Source: Meconema thalassinum (lineage: Eukaryota > Arthropoda > Insecta > Orthoptera > Tettigoniidae). From it: a stretch of 64,000 nucleotides of DNA. Below, piece by piece: positions 22,100-32,470 of this stretch. The notes under the pieces were generated by a model. That model did not search any database, was not told where the DNA came from, and saw only the letters and a program-made list of their open reading frames with translations. A program made the position numbers and the translations under genes. Each line of letters begins with the position of its first letter. Position 1 is the stretch's first letter. The DNA lies in the NCBI GenBank assembly GCA_946902985.2, contig OX336388.2, positions 126,283,346-126,347,345 on the forward strand. Reading direction: 5' to 3'.

Positions 22100-24590
22100 G
22101 TATTGCGGACTTGAAGAATTTTCAGGCCAATTATAAAATTAAAAAAAACTCCAGTGAATATCACCTAAAGGCTTTATTGAGATTTCCATGTTAGGAAAAG
22201 TGGACATAAAGTGCCAGTTGCATAGTGATTACCGCTTAAGTGTAAAGAAATATAATGGCAATGTATCGAAGAACTGGTACCTATATATTAGGCAAGCTCA
22301 TACATAGATTGTATCAAGTTTTGTTGTACGCTCGAGCTCACCTTGCGGGGACATGACGAAACAGACAAAAGAAAAATCCAGGAATTTTTCGCGGGTTAGT
22401 TAGTCTAATGTTTGAACTCTACAGTGTTTAAAAGCAACACATAGAAAAGACCGATAATCGAGTTTTTCTAGGTCTCTCAAAAACTATTCAAAATGAATTG
22501 TTGGAATCGATTTACGAAGTTTGCCTTCGTTTGATTAGAACTGAACTGTCACAGACTAATTATGTAGCAATCGAAGTTGATGAAACCACAGACTGTGCCT
22601 CTCTATCACAGCTGGTCTTGATAACGCGATACGAGTTAATGGGTAAAACAAACGAAATATTCATCAGTTTCGTTCAGCCAAAAGACCATGGTGCAGAAGG
22701 TGTCACTGAAGCTATATTTAGTGAGCTGGTGAAAATGAATGTAAGTGAGACCCCTCGAAAACTCATTGCTCAAAGTTATGATGGTGCTCCTGCCATGAGT
22801 GGTCAAAGGAGTGGGAGGTCAAGTTAGGCCTCTCGTCCACTGAGAGCGGAAAGCTCCGGAAATGTGCGAAATAAAATTCGTTCGAAGTCACACGAAAACG
22901 CACGAACGATCCAAAGACGTGGCTTGGTGGGGCACGCGTCCACAGAGCCCGTATCGTTCGTCAGTTTTTGTCCGAACAGTTCCGAAGTGCGAACCGATCC
23001 CGTTCTGTTGGGATTGTAGATGCGAACGAGTGCGAAGAGCTCAGTGAAAAATGGATTGTGAAAAATTAATTTTGCTTGTTCAGGAAAGTAAATATCTGTG
23101 GGACCAACGGGAAGCGAACTACCACATGCGGAATGTACAAAAACAATTGTAGAAGGAAGATCATGCCACAAATGAGAAAATTCACCGAACTCCTTTCTTT
23201 TTGCGAAAATGTGATTCACCCACATTTCCCGTCTTCTTCGATATCGCCTGTGCGTGATACGTCGAATCAAAGGTGATAATTCCAAAGCAAAAAATTCTTC
23301 ATCAACATCATCTGGAAAACCGTTCCGGAGAGCCATTTCGTCTATGAATCCGGACGAATACTGACACAGTGGACGATAGGCATTCGCACGATTTCGTACG
23401 AACGGTGTTCGTCCGAATTCGTTGCTTCGCAGTTCGCAGCTTTCCGCTCCCAATGGACGAGAGGGTTAAAGAGAAATATCAGAATGCCCACTTCATCCAT
23501 TGTTACGCACACCAGTTAAATTTAATTGTTGAACGTTGTGTAGCAACTGGGAATAAGCAAGTGCGACTATTTTTCAGCATCTTGGAAGGGATTTCCACCT
23601 TCTTTTCGCAGTCTCCTAAACGAACAGATGTTCTTGATGAGATTGTAAAAGAGCGAATTCCTAGCTGTCCTCAGTCCATCAGATAGAATTTCAAATCCCG
23701 TTGCGTGACCACTGTGCACAAATACAAGCGTAAAATTGTGCAGTTCCTGGTCAAAATTATTGACGATGTTACAAATGACTTTAAGACAGTTAATAATAAG
23801 GCTATGAGAATAATGGGTTTCCTACGAGAAGACTTTTTTCTTTTTTTGGATGGAGTTATTTGAGAAAGTCATGCCCCTTGTGACATTTTATTCAGTGAAC
23901 TTCAACAAAGGAATGCTGATGCACTGAAAGCAATGTCGTAAGTATCTGACTTTGTTTCAAGCATTCAGCGGGCTAGGTCTTCGCTTGATAGTGGTCAACT
24001 CGGTGAGGGACCGTCCATAAAATGTGCGCGTTTCATTGTGTCGCGAGGTGCGTGTGCGAGATAAGTCTGTGATACCATCATGACGCAGATCAGTGATCGC
24101 TTTCTGTTTAGTGACCACCTGACAATTGCCAGGTTATTTGAGCCGTCTTTGTTCCCTAATCACCGCATTGTTTTCCCTGAAGAAGAACTGAAAATAGCAG
24201 TCGACTTATTTAGGTTAAACTCTACAGAACTGCGCCATGAGCTGAATGTGATAACAGCCGACCTGAATTTGCAAAGGCATCAGGTGCGTTGACCTTGTTG
24301 AACTTTCTTTACGAAAACACCTTGGCGGGAGCTTTGCCCGAGAGCGTTAAACTCCTACACATCATAGTGACCATTCCAATGACCACAGGAGAGGCAGAGC
24401 GGTGTTTCTCTACCCTAAAAAGCGTGAAAACATTTTTACGAAACACGATGTACTCTGAGCACTTGCAATGTGTTCCACAGAAAAGGAGTTGTTGGAGTCA
24501 CCGAACTTCAATGAGCTTGTCATTGACCACTTTTCAGCGCAAAAGGAGAGGAGAGAAGACTTCATTTACAAACCCATGAATTAAGGTAGT
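22100..24590 (+). pseudogene. hAT-superfamily transposase pseudogene (ZMYM1-like)
   Basis: Fragments in order on the plus strand: a LTLRGHDET-like piece (about 22335-22370), a VAIEVDETTDCASLSQLVL piece (22560-22620) with ISFVQPKD and QSYDGAPAMSG, then HFIHCYAHQLNLIVERCV (23490-23545), and finally the dimerisation domain with TTGEAERCFSTLKSVKTFLRN (24388-24450). These are signatures of the hAT RNase-H-like fold and C-terminal dimerisation region. Multiple stops and frameshifts (e.g. near 22330, 23685, 23862) and a nested MITE at 22827-23465 break it. I could not identify its termini. Confidence 0.85.
22827..23465 (-). mobile_element. PIF/Harbinger-derived MITE inside the hAT pseudogene
   Basis: The 639 bp insert has inverted ends (CCTCTCGTCCA followed by GAGCGGAAAGCT, about 28 bp with two mismatches) and a TTA duplication (22824-22826 and 23466-23468). 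Both are typical of PIF/Harbinger. Its minus strand has an open frame of about 209 codons with RRYRRRREMWVNHIF then GEFSHLWHDL, resembling the start of a Harbinger transposase; the DDE catalytic part is missing. It therefore looks like an internally deleted autonomous copy. Removing it makes the hAT coding sequence contiguous. Confidence 0.85.
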
Positions 24591-25319
24591 TCATGTGTTT
24601 AAAATATAAAGTAATAACAAGTAGCTTCACTGCTCTTAATATCTACAATTGTGTTAATTTTTTTCCATTTATCCCTCAAGTTCAGGTACACTTTCGCACT
24701 ATGTTGCAGATCAATTCCTTTACAGTTCTAGCCGGTTGACACAGTGTTTTCTAAGTAAACTGCGATTGTTTGGTAGTGTACAACCGTGAAACAGGACTCC
24801 TCTGATCGGGACGAATTAGAATGGGGAGCAGGTTAAATTAGAAAAGGAGTGTATTGCCTCTTCCTGAATTTCGAAACTAGGTAAGTAAATTCATTTTAAT
24901 TAGGAAAAAGAAAATTCTTCATAAAATAGCATAATGGTGCCAATCTGTTTGTCAATAAGAAGGCTGTTCCAAGCGCCCCCACCTTTAACAGTGAAATTAA
25001 ATATCCTACAGCCATGTATGTGGGTGTCATCTAAAATGCGTTTAACCAGCATTTTGCCACTACGTGCTGGACCTACCCCAGCTCCAACAGCATGAGCCGC
25101 GACTGGACACTGTTTCAATAAATGTAAAGCCGTAGTGCGGTGCATTAATTGTAGTAAGAGCCACCACGTTATGATGTGCCCTGATTAACTCATAATAAAC
25201 AAAAGATGTCCAATAATAATGTTGAACACGGGCAATCCGGATGGAAGGACGAACAAAAGTCAAATTCGCCGAGTAATATTTCTAAATTTTCTTAAGTTCC
25301 TTTACAAACTTTGGTTGTA
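24591..25319. other. Gene-free stretch
   Basis: Only short frames are present (for example 24900-25145 and 25060-25263 on the minus strand), none recognisable. It probably holds the hAT 3' end and the pre-protease part of the second BEL/Pao. Confidence 0.4.
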
Positions 25320-25790
25320 AAGATGAATGGTATTGGTTCCTCCTTCTCTGCTAGAGCCTTAATTGGCTCAGGATCCCAGAGATCGTATATTAAGAAAGTC
25401 GTTGTTAAAAGATTAGGTTACACTCCCAAGTCCATTCAGAACTGAAACAATTAAACATGACCTTTTTGGTGGAGTGAAATTACTAAAATTTCGGGAAGGG
25501 AGATTTGGGATGATAGGTGATGTAGACAAGGTTTTTATACAAATAAGTGTTCGTCAAGATTATAGAGATTATATTGTAGGTTCTTCTGTTGTGATCAAAA
25601 TGGCTGGAGGAGTATAAAGATTTTCGGCATCGGAGGGTGGTATTTGGATTGCTCCTTTTAGGAGCAGTTCTTGAATAACATTTGGACAAGGCAATGGAAT
25701 ATTGTCAATAGAGTAAAGAACAGATATCAAGACTTAAAGAGAGCCTTTATGCTGGCAATTTTGAAACCAGTGTTGATACGGTACTGAATC
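25320..25790 (+). pseudogene. Second BEL/Pao: protease and RT fragments
   Basis: 25322-25445 encodes an ARALIGSGSQRSYIKK segment, a Pao-type protease loop in which the catalytic Asp is Gly. Next come DLFGGVKL and GMIGDVDKVFIQI pieces. At 25715-25790 a frame reading SLYAGNFETSVDTV corresponds to the RT motif C region, with YAGN in place of YVDN/YVDD. It is interrupted at 25791 by a retroposon. Confidence 0.75.
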
Positions 25791-26112
25791 GTCATCCGTC
25801 ATCCGCTTTATAAGTGAGTGTGGGTTAGGGCCAGCAATCTAAATTTTCCAGTGTACATTGACTCAACGACTTGTTCGTTTTTGAATGCTGAATTGTTGTT
25901 TTCCCGTAAATTTTGTTTGTTATTATTATTATTATTATTATAATTATTATTACTATTATTCTTCTTCTTCTTATTATTATAATTATTAGTTTTTATTTAA
26001 TTTTTTGTGTTATTAATTTCCGTCTTTTCAAATTTAGGTGTCCGCCTCTAAATTTTAAATTTCATTCCAAATGTTAATTATGGTGGCTGTATTAGTGTGT
26101 GCTATGTGTTTT

Positions 26113-26150
26113 CAATTCAATTTATTTATTTATTCATTTATTTATTTATT

Positions 26151-26194
<44 letters not shown>

Positions 26195-26196
26195 TC
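26113..26196. repeat. (TTTA)n microsatellite
   Basis: A run of TTTA units with a few substitutions inside the 25791-26791 insert. Confidence 0.9.
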
Positions 26197-26658
26197 GTAT
26201 GGCTTTTAGTGCCGGGAGTGTCCGAGGACATGTTTTGCTCGCCTGAGTCTGTAGCTGCTTCCAGCGGATACCCTAAAGGGTGAGCTACAAGTTCCGTTCA
26301 ATTTCAAGTAGTTCGAACTTTCACTACCAGATATCAATGATACCTAGTGGTGAACGTTGGAACTTTGATAGAGCGTTCTGACAAAATCTAACCTAACAAA
26401 TTTTGCTTTACACAAGTTAAGTCTGTGAAGGGATCTTTTACATGCCATAAATCTATGACATAGGATTGCAGACATTGAATTTTTCAAGTAGATACTACTT
26501 TTGCCGCCAAACGCCACCGTCAACGACTACTAGTGCGGAACTTTGTTACCAGATGCCATCGCAGTCGGCTCCTGGCGACGAACGTCGAAACTTAAGAGCG
26601 TTTGTCAAATGTTTAACATATAAATTAGCTTCACACAGGTGTAATTAGTGGAAGGTTC

Positions 26659-26721
26659 TTTTACATGCCATAAATCTAAGCCGGCGGTCCCATGTCATAG
26701 ATTTATGGCATGTAAAAGACT
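26659..26721. repeat. Perfect 22 bp hairpin
   Basis: Arms 26659-26680 (TCTTTTACATGCCATAAATCTA) and 26700-26721 are exact reverse complements with a 19 bp loop. The arm is the CATAAATCTATGACAT block of family B SINE, so the hairpin likely arose where two opposed SINE pieces met. Confidence 0.85.
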
Positions 26722-26804
26722 TTAATCTGTGTTAAGAGGGGCAGATGACCTCGTAGTTCCGCCCCTTAAAACAACAAAAACTTACTAACTAACGGTACTG
26801 AATC

Positions 26805-26906
26805 AGAACTGAAAGAATTCATTGATGAAGCCCGTGGTTTAATGCAAGAAGAAAAATTCAACCTGAGAGGCTGCCAGGCCAATAATGATGCTATCATTCT
26901 TGTAGG
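26805..26906 (+). pseudogene. Second BEL/Pao: RT fragment between two insertions
   Basis: The plus strand reads LKEFIDEARGLMQEEKFNLRG, the conserved segment just after RT motif C in Pao elements. It joins the 25715-25790 fragment on one side and 27431 on the other once the two insertions are removed. Confidence 0.8.
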
Positions 26907-27418
26907 GAGCGGCTTCGGTGCCCTAGTCGGTAGCATGCTGAGCTTCTATGCCCAAGATAGCGGGTTCAAATCCGGCCGAAACCGTCGGATTTTTTAAGAG
27001 CGTTAAAAATCCATCAGTATGCCTTCTTTCGGAGGGGAAGTAAAGCCGGCGGTCCGATGTCATAGATTTATGGCATGTTACAGAACGTTGCACTAATTAC
27101 ACCTGTGTGAAGCTAAATTGGATAGGTTAAGGATGTAAACAACGCTCTTAGGTTTCTACGTTCGTTGCCAAGAGCCGACTGCGGTGGCGTCTAGTAGCTA
27201 ATTTCTGAACTTGGCCTAGTAGTCGTTGACGGTGGCGCTTGGCGGCAAAAGTAGGAACTATTGGAAAAATTATAAGTTGCAGTCTGTACTTAAATTAAAA
27301 AACAGATAACACACACTAATACAGTCATCACAATTAACACAGATTCTACACACACACCCAAAGTACACGGGGCTACATGACCGCGTTGTCGCAGCCCCTA
27401 AACTTAAGAACCAACCAC
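26907..27418 (+). mobile_element. Complete SINE (family B), reference copy
   Basis: Flanked by the 12 bp duplication CATTCTTGTAGG (26895-26906 and 27419-27430). The tRNA-like head has GTGCCCTAGTCGGTAGCATG and a GGGTTCAAATCC B-box. A 430 bp body and tail follow, containing the TTTATGGCATGTTACAG block and GGGGCTACATGACCGCG, ending CTTAAGAACCAAC. Partial copies are at 8084-8486, 10203-10527 with 19734-19818, 2488-2530 and 2640-2775. Confidence 0.9.
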
Positions 27419-27430
27419 CATTCTTGTAGG

Positions 27431-27595
27431 ACAGCGGTGCTGGGTTTACGATGGGATTTGGAATCTTTATTGTTAAACTTGGAATGGTTACAGAACCATG
27501 AATTGGGGGATATCACGAAACGATCCATTCTGTCAATTGCACAAAAGGTATTTGATTCGATTGGCATAGTTAGTCCAGTACCTACTTCATCATCA
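27431..27595 (+). pseudogene. Second BEL/Pao: RT connection fragment
   Basis: The plus strand encodes a VLGLRWDLESLLLNLEW segment and a TKRSILSIAQKVFDSIGIVSP segment, matching the LGMRW...YDVVGFLAPA connection of the first element at 15396-16304. It ends where a LINE 3' end begins at about 27600. Confidence 0.8.
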
Positions 27596-27599
27596 TGAA

Positions 27600-27860
27600 C
27601 CGGCTCCAGTTTCCCGAGTGCGGTGAATGAGCGCTCTCCATTTAGTTATCTCCAAAGAATGTTTTCTCCTCCACGATCCGCTGCATATCCAGACCTCTCC
27701 CTGCAAGATCATTTCTAACCTGGTCGATCCATCTTTTCCTTGGTCGACCTCTTAGTCTCTTGCCTTTCAATTCTTTCTCAGAACACACTCCTTTGTGTGT
27801 CCATTCTATTGAGATGACCGAACCATTCCAGCCTGACTTCGAAACAGATCTCATTAAAAG
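27600..27860 (-). mobile_element. LINE 3'-terminal fragment
   Basis: The minus strand encodes a VISIEWTHKGVCSEKELKGK segment followed by LRGRPRKRWIDQVRNDL and DMQRIVEE (27642-27854), the conserved C-terminal end of endonuclease/reverse-transcriptase LINEs of the RTE-like or related type. A CATCATCATG tail lies at the left end. Heavily 5'-truncated. Confidence 0.8.
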
Positions 27861-29431
27861 GTTGTTCTACTTGAACAAGATGGCGAATCTCGCCTTTTTT
27901 TGCCCATTTTCATTTTATGGAAAAATAGGCTTATGAGATCACCTTTTGTCCGTGTGTGTGTGCGTGTGTGATTCATCTGTGTGTCCCCCCTAATAACTTC
28001 TAAACGGCTGGAGCGATTTCAATGAAACTCGGTAAGATCATAGCACCATTCTGGCCGACCCCGACCGTACCCTTCACATTTTATTGTGTCGCACCAATCC
28101 AACATTCAGTGCGAAATATTTCACCAGCATTCTATATCTCCGAAACTATTACAGATATCACCCTGAAATTTTGTACGGTGATAAAGGGCACTCCTACAAG
28201 TTTAACTATGTAACATTAAAAAATCTGTAAAGTACAAAACGAAGACTTTTCTCGTGATTTAACCATCTGAGCGCAGTGAAATGTAGTACAGTAAATGATT
28301 ATACATATTGTAATGCACTGGCATATAATTTAGTTCAATTGTTTACATAACCGGAAGATGGCGGCTGTGCGAAATTTTTAAAATTAAGCTTTTATTTCTT
28401 GTGCGGTAATCATGCGATCGAAGTGAAACTTTGAATAATGAAGCTATGCAACAATTTTCCTTTAATGGTACTGCCCCCGTAAATTAAATTATTCAGGGAC
28501 AAAATGAGAGTATTTTCCGTCCCCATGGTAAAATTTAACTAGCAAATATAATTTCTGGAAGTGTGACACAAGAGGGTCGTGTTACAAGCTCGACGCTGTG
28601 GGAGAGCCCGATCACGTGATAGATTGCACAATAGACGCTTCTAGAAGGCTATTCTTAGCATAGCAACAGCGAGTTTGGAAATTAATATTATAAACATTGT
28701 TATAAATTATGCTATTGGATCCCAGTCCACGGCCAATGAGGAGAGGTCTTATTGAAGACGGGATCAACTTTAATTACACAATATGAGGAAATTATGCATT
28801 TAGGCCCTTAGAAGAAGATTTTCTTATTTGGTAATGAAGAGAATATTAAGAGAAATTATGTCTGATACTTTAAAAACCGCAGATCGGTTAATCTACGCAG
28901 TAATAAGCATTAGTAATCTACGCGCTAAAATTATGGTGCGAGATTGATATGGCCGCCAAAAATACGACTTGGAGGGGGAGATCCAAGGATCGAGGTTCTT
29001 ATTCCAGCAGACTTTGAAGAGTGAGGAAGTGATTTTACTGGGTTAACGGAGATCCCAAAGCTCAGTCCGAGTGCGACGATTGTCGACTTGTGAAGACGCG
29101 AGTATAGCTAGGTGGAGCGTTAGAGATCACCGCACTTCCATTCTGTGCGAAGTTGCGAGGAACGTAGTAGTGATTATATCTCTTATAATATTGAGATTTG
29201 AAGTGAAATAAGTGAACATTTATCAAGAACAGGTTGCCTACTATATAGTGTGGAAAGTCGAGCGCTTAAATATTCACCGTTTCGACAATATCAGCCTGTC
29301 TAGTTACATTTCCAAATGTCTTGGAAACAGAGCTGAAGATCATTATAAATTGCAACGTGAAGTTGGCAAACGCAGTTCAAGTGAACAGTGGCAGAGGACT
29401 TTTAGTATTGGCGCAACACATAAACATTAAC
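27861..29431. other. Gene-free stretch left of the gypsy element
   Basis: No gene seen. 27890-28030 resembles 3640-3780 in reverse (AAAATAGGCTTATGAGATC then a TG-rich tract and TAACTTCTAAACGGCTGGAG). 28260-29431 is AT-rich DNA without recognisable features, ending in the AGTAT target site at 29432-29436. Confidence 0.4.
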
Positions 29432-29436
29432 AGTAT

Positions 29437-29689
29437 TGTACCAATTTTGCAAATCGGTACATGTTCATCTTATCTTCGAGACGCAGCAGGAGCTCCAGGC
29501 CTGGCCGGATTATCATGAGAGCATACACCAGGCCTCTTCTGAGAATTCCATTCACCAAGCTGGCGCCTGGCTACTGGTGAAATGGGATCGCCTAGCCCTT
29601 TCTGCCAGGATTTGTGCCCTTGTGTGTGCTGTCACCTAAAGGTTTATCGTAAATGGAAAAGAGGGATACGTCAAGCTTTGATCCGTGAA
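29437..29689 (+). repeat. Gypsy 5' LTR, first part
   Basis: Matches 61022-61274 in the 3' LTR with three or four substitutions. It ends in CGTGAA, the Polinton target site. Confidence 0.95.
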
Positions 29690-31278
29690 AGTAGGGGGAT
29701 GATAGGAGTTCTGCCCCCCCCCCCCCCCACCTCTACTCCCAATGCGAGCCAATAACTCCCGAACCTGTTGTCGGAGATTCACGAATGAAGTGTCGTTGGA
29801 CTCTGGATGACGGGGGCTTTGCTATGGACCACTCGTTATATTTTAGATTTTTTTTTTGAAATTTGTCGTTTTCGAAAATAGGCGATAGTTTGAAAACCAA
29901 ACAGGATAGTACGTTGTGCCATGGCTCAAACGAATGGTCTTTATGACCTTTATATTTTGTAATAAAACTTTTTTATTTTTTATGTTTTTTTGAAAACACT
30001 CGAATTTTGAAAATCCTATATTTTGGAAAATAGGAAGTGTACAAAAAAGTTTGTTTGACGTAAATCAATGGTCCATACCCCCCTACTCAAAATAAATTTC
30101 AAGTCTCTAGGATGAAAACCTGCAGTAGTGGGGTAAGGAGAGAGCTGCTTACAAAAGCAAGTGGTGAGACCCTGCGACCTTGGAATGGAAGGAGTGATGC
30201 TAGGAGGGCGTGCTTGGATTCGTTTTTTTCGTCTCGTCGTGCTCTTTACGGGAATGTAGGTGTCGAAAAGGTGAAAATCTGGAAACAGTCTTTTTGGGGT
30301 AAAAACGTGATTTTAGGCTTTTTGCTATATCTCGCGAACCAAGTATGCTAGAGGCGTGTACGACGGGTCCAAGGACTCGGAGTGACGTCCTCTTTGCTAT
30401 GGACCACTCGTTATATTTTTTAAAAAAATTTGGAAACTCGATTTTGAGGTAAACACGTGTTTTTTGTGATTTTTGTCGATATCTCACAAACCAATAACGC
30501 TAGAGACGTGTACGAGGTGTCCTAGGACTCGGGCTAACGCCCCATTTCGAGCGTGGTAGATATTTTTTCGAAAAAATAATTCACAAAGGGCCTAACGCCA
30601 TACATGTTGAAAAAACTTTTTCTTTTTCTTTACCTGTTTATAATGTCCATGAAGCGTGGTGGTTGAGAGAGACGATACGGCTGGGTGTGTATGTGTGTGT
30701 GTGTGTGTGTGTGTCACTGACCACGGTGGCTGTGTTCAATAGATCAATCGCTATTTCAACGGGTCGGTTTATGACAGAGCGAGGGTGCGTTTTTTTCACA
30801 CCTTTTACCTTTAACGTGTAAACGGTGATGAGAACTTGGTTCTATGTTGGTCGAAGCGAGTACAGAAAACAAACTTGCCGAGGAGCAGGAGGTGAATGTC
30901 ATTTGAGCTTATTGGAAGGCGTTGATCTGACTTGACAACAGGTGACGCTTGAAGGTGAAATAATCTGACCATTGTGGTGGCAGGGAAGATCGAAATGCAT
31001 GTGAACACATGTGTGAAACCACATGCACGCTAAACCAGTGACATCCTGTCTCGCTTCGTACGTGACAAAATGCAAGTCCTTGTGAAATTTGATCTACCGC
31101 AGGTGTTCACCTTGGACGTTATCTGTCCACGTGCATGATAACTGTTAACAAGTCACATCCTGTTTTGCTTCGTACGTGACAAAATGCAAGTTCATGTGAA
31201 ATTTGATCCGGCACAGGTGTTCGCCTGGGACGTTAGCTGTCCACGTGCACGATAAGAGAATGTTCAAAGCGTGGGAAT
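29690..31278 (+). repeat. Polinton left terminal inverted repeat
   Basis: Reverse complement of 46682-48289, about 99% identical by eye; differences are mostly in homopolymer C/G runs (29717-29731), a (GT)n tract (30688-30713) and scattered single bases. No protein gene is convincing within it. The inner end is at ATTCTCTTATCGTGCACGTG (as read on the other arm). Confidence 0.95.
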
Positions 31279-31522
31279 CGCTGAATCAGTAAAAAGTATG
31301 ATGCAACTTGTGGGAATGATGTCACAACCAATAGATAGGCAAGAGCTGCAAACAGCAGTGGTGGGAGGTGAAGGGAGGGAGAGGGGAGGGGGTGATGTAT
31401 GAGAGAACACAGGAGGAAAGGGAAAGACACACATGTATGAACATGCATGAAGCGCGGAGCGCTGTATACATAGAGCTATAGGTGGTGTACAACATGTGTG
31501 AATAAATAAAAAGTACACAGGT
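31279..31522. other. Polinton spacer between left TIR and integrase
   Basis: Unique non-coding DNA with purine-rich GGGAGGGAGAGGGGAGGG near 31370-31392. AATAAATAAA on the plus strand at 31501-31510. On the coding minus strand, TTTATT at about 31539 on the plus strand reads as an AATAAA polyadenylation signal near the integrase stop. Confidence 0.5.
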
Positions 31523-32470
31523 TCACACAACATGTAGTTTATTGATCCAAGAATTAAACGTAGAGTTAAACCCTAACCATTTGACGTAGAGTTTATTTCC
31601 TTTTTGTTTCAACACTTTTTCCACAAGATAATGCTGAGGAAATGCTGTTTTCTGAAGTTCATGTAGATAAAATCTACCTTTTATGGGTTGATGGTTGAGG
31701 TCCTCGAGTAAATAGGTGACTGGACTGTCCAAGTAGACTCGACGAATTCGAAATAGTTCAGTCCCCCACTGAGGCGTGTAGCCCTTATTGAAGGCAGACT
31801 TAAATTTGCTCACACGAACAAAATCCCCAATGTTCAGTCGGTGACGTTTAGGATCGGCTGTTTTTATGGGGTTAAACAGTTCATCCAATCGCTGAATATT
31901 TTTGGTCACGAGGCGTGGCTTGGTCCCAATCGTTCTATGTTTAGTGTCATTGTAACGTGATACTAGCTCAGGTAACATGTCCAACCAGCGATACGTGCCC
32001 TGAGCGGTAAACGCTTTCCACATATGGGTTTTCAATGTTCGGTTGAACCGCTCGACCACACTGGCTTTGAGGTTGCTGTACGTGGTGTAATGGTGAATAT
32101 CCTTAGATTTGAGAAAACTGGAGAAATCCTTGTTGAAAAATTCTTTCCCCTGGTCAGTTTGTAGCAGCTGAGGTTGACGTTTGGAGTGTTGAATAATATG
32201 TTGAAAGGCCTTGGTAACTAGTGGACCAGACTTGCGACGCACAGGTTCAACAAAGGCCATTTTGGAATAGACATCAATGACGGTCAACATATAGCGTACA
32301 CCGTCGTTAACGTCAGCATAGGGTATCATTTCAACCAAGTCAGCCTGCCAAAGTTCATCCACACCTCGTGAAATCACCTTGAGTCGCGGATAGTGACGCC
32401 TAGCTGGGCGATGCAACTCGTGAGCAATACCCATTTTAATGGGTGAGGGCTTAAACAATAATTTTGGCAT
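31523..32470 (-). CDS. Polinton retrovirus-like integrase with chromodomain
   Basis: Catalyses insertion of the linear element into host DNA in the nucleus. The core triad is visible: Asp in LWQADLVEM, Asp in LQTDQGKEF, and Glu in KASVVERFNRT, with 33 residues between the second Asp and the Glu. After the core come an SH3-like segment (LNIGDFVRVSK) and a C-terminal chromodomain-like stretch (VEKVLKQKGNKLYVKWLGF), which in related integrases can bind histone marks and guide target choice. The open frame extends upstream to 32599, but that part overlaps the end of the 32451-33461 gene. I prefer ATG at 32470 (or 32434), giving about 316 codons. The frame is intact. Confidence 0.93.
   Translation of the reverse strand: MPKLLFKPSPIKMGIAHELHRPARRHYPRLKVISRGVDELWQADLVEMIPYADVNDGVRYMLTVIDVYSKMAFVEPVRRKSGPLVTKAFQHIIQHSKRQPQLLQTDQGKEFFNKDFSSFLKSKDIHHYTTYSNLKASVVERFNRTLKTHMWKAFTAQGTYRWLDMLPELVSRYNDTKHRTIGTKPRLVTKNIQRLDELFNPIKTADPKRHRLNIGDFVRVSKFKSAFNKGYTPQWGTELFRIRRVYLDSPVTYLLEDLNHQPIKGRFYLHELQKTAFPQHYLVEKVLKQKGNKLYVKWLGFNSTFNSWINKLHVV

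Larger units (their letters stand above)
25791..26791. mobile_element. Composite retroposon, 13 bp target duplication
   Basis: A 1001 bp insert flanked by ACGGTACTGAATC (25778-25790 and 26792-26804). It ends in a GCCCCTTAAAACAACAAAAAC tail. It includes AT-rich DNA, a (TTTA)n run at about 26113-26196, pieces of family B SINE in minus orientation (26395-26700) and a hairpin at 26659-26721. No reverse transcriptase is seen. The RT coding of the surrounding BEL/Pao resumes immediately after it. Confidence 0.8.

Noticed and set aside
22824..23453. 209-codon minus-strand frame as a host gene
   Set aside because: It coincides exactly with a MITE having TIRs and a TTA duplication and resembles a Harbinger transposase N-terminus.
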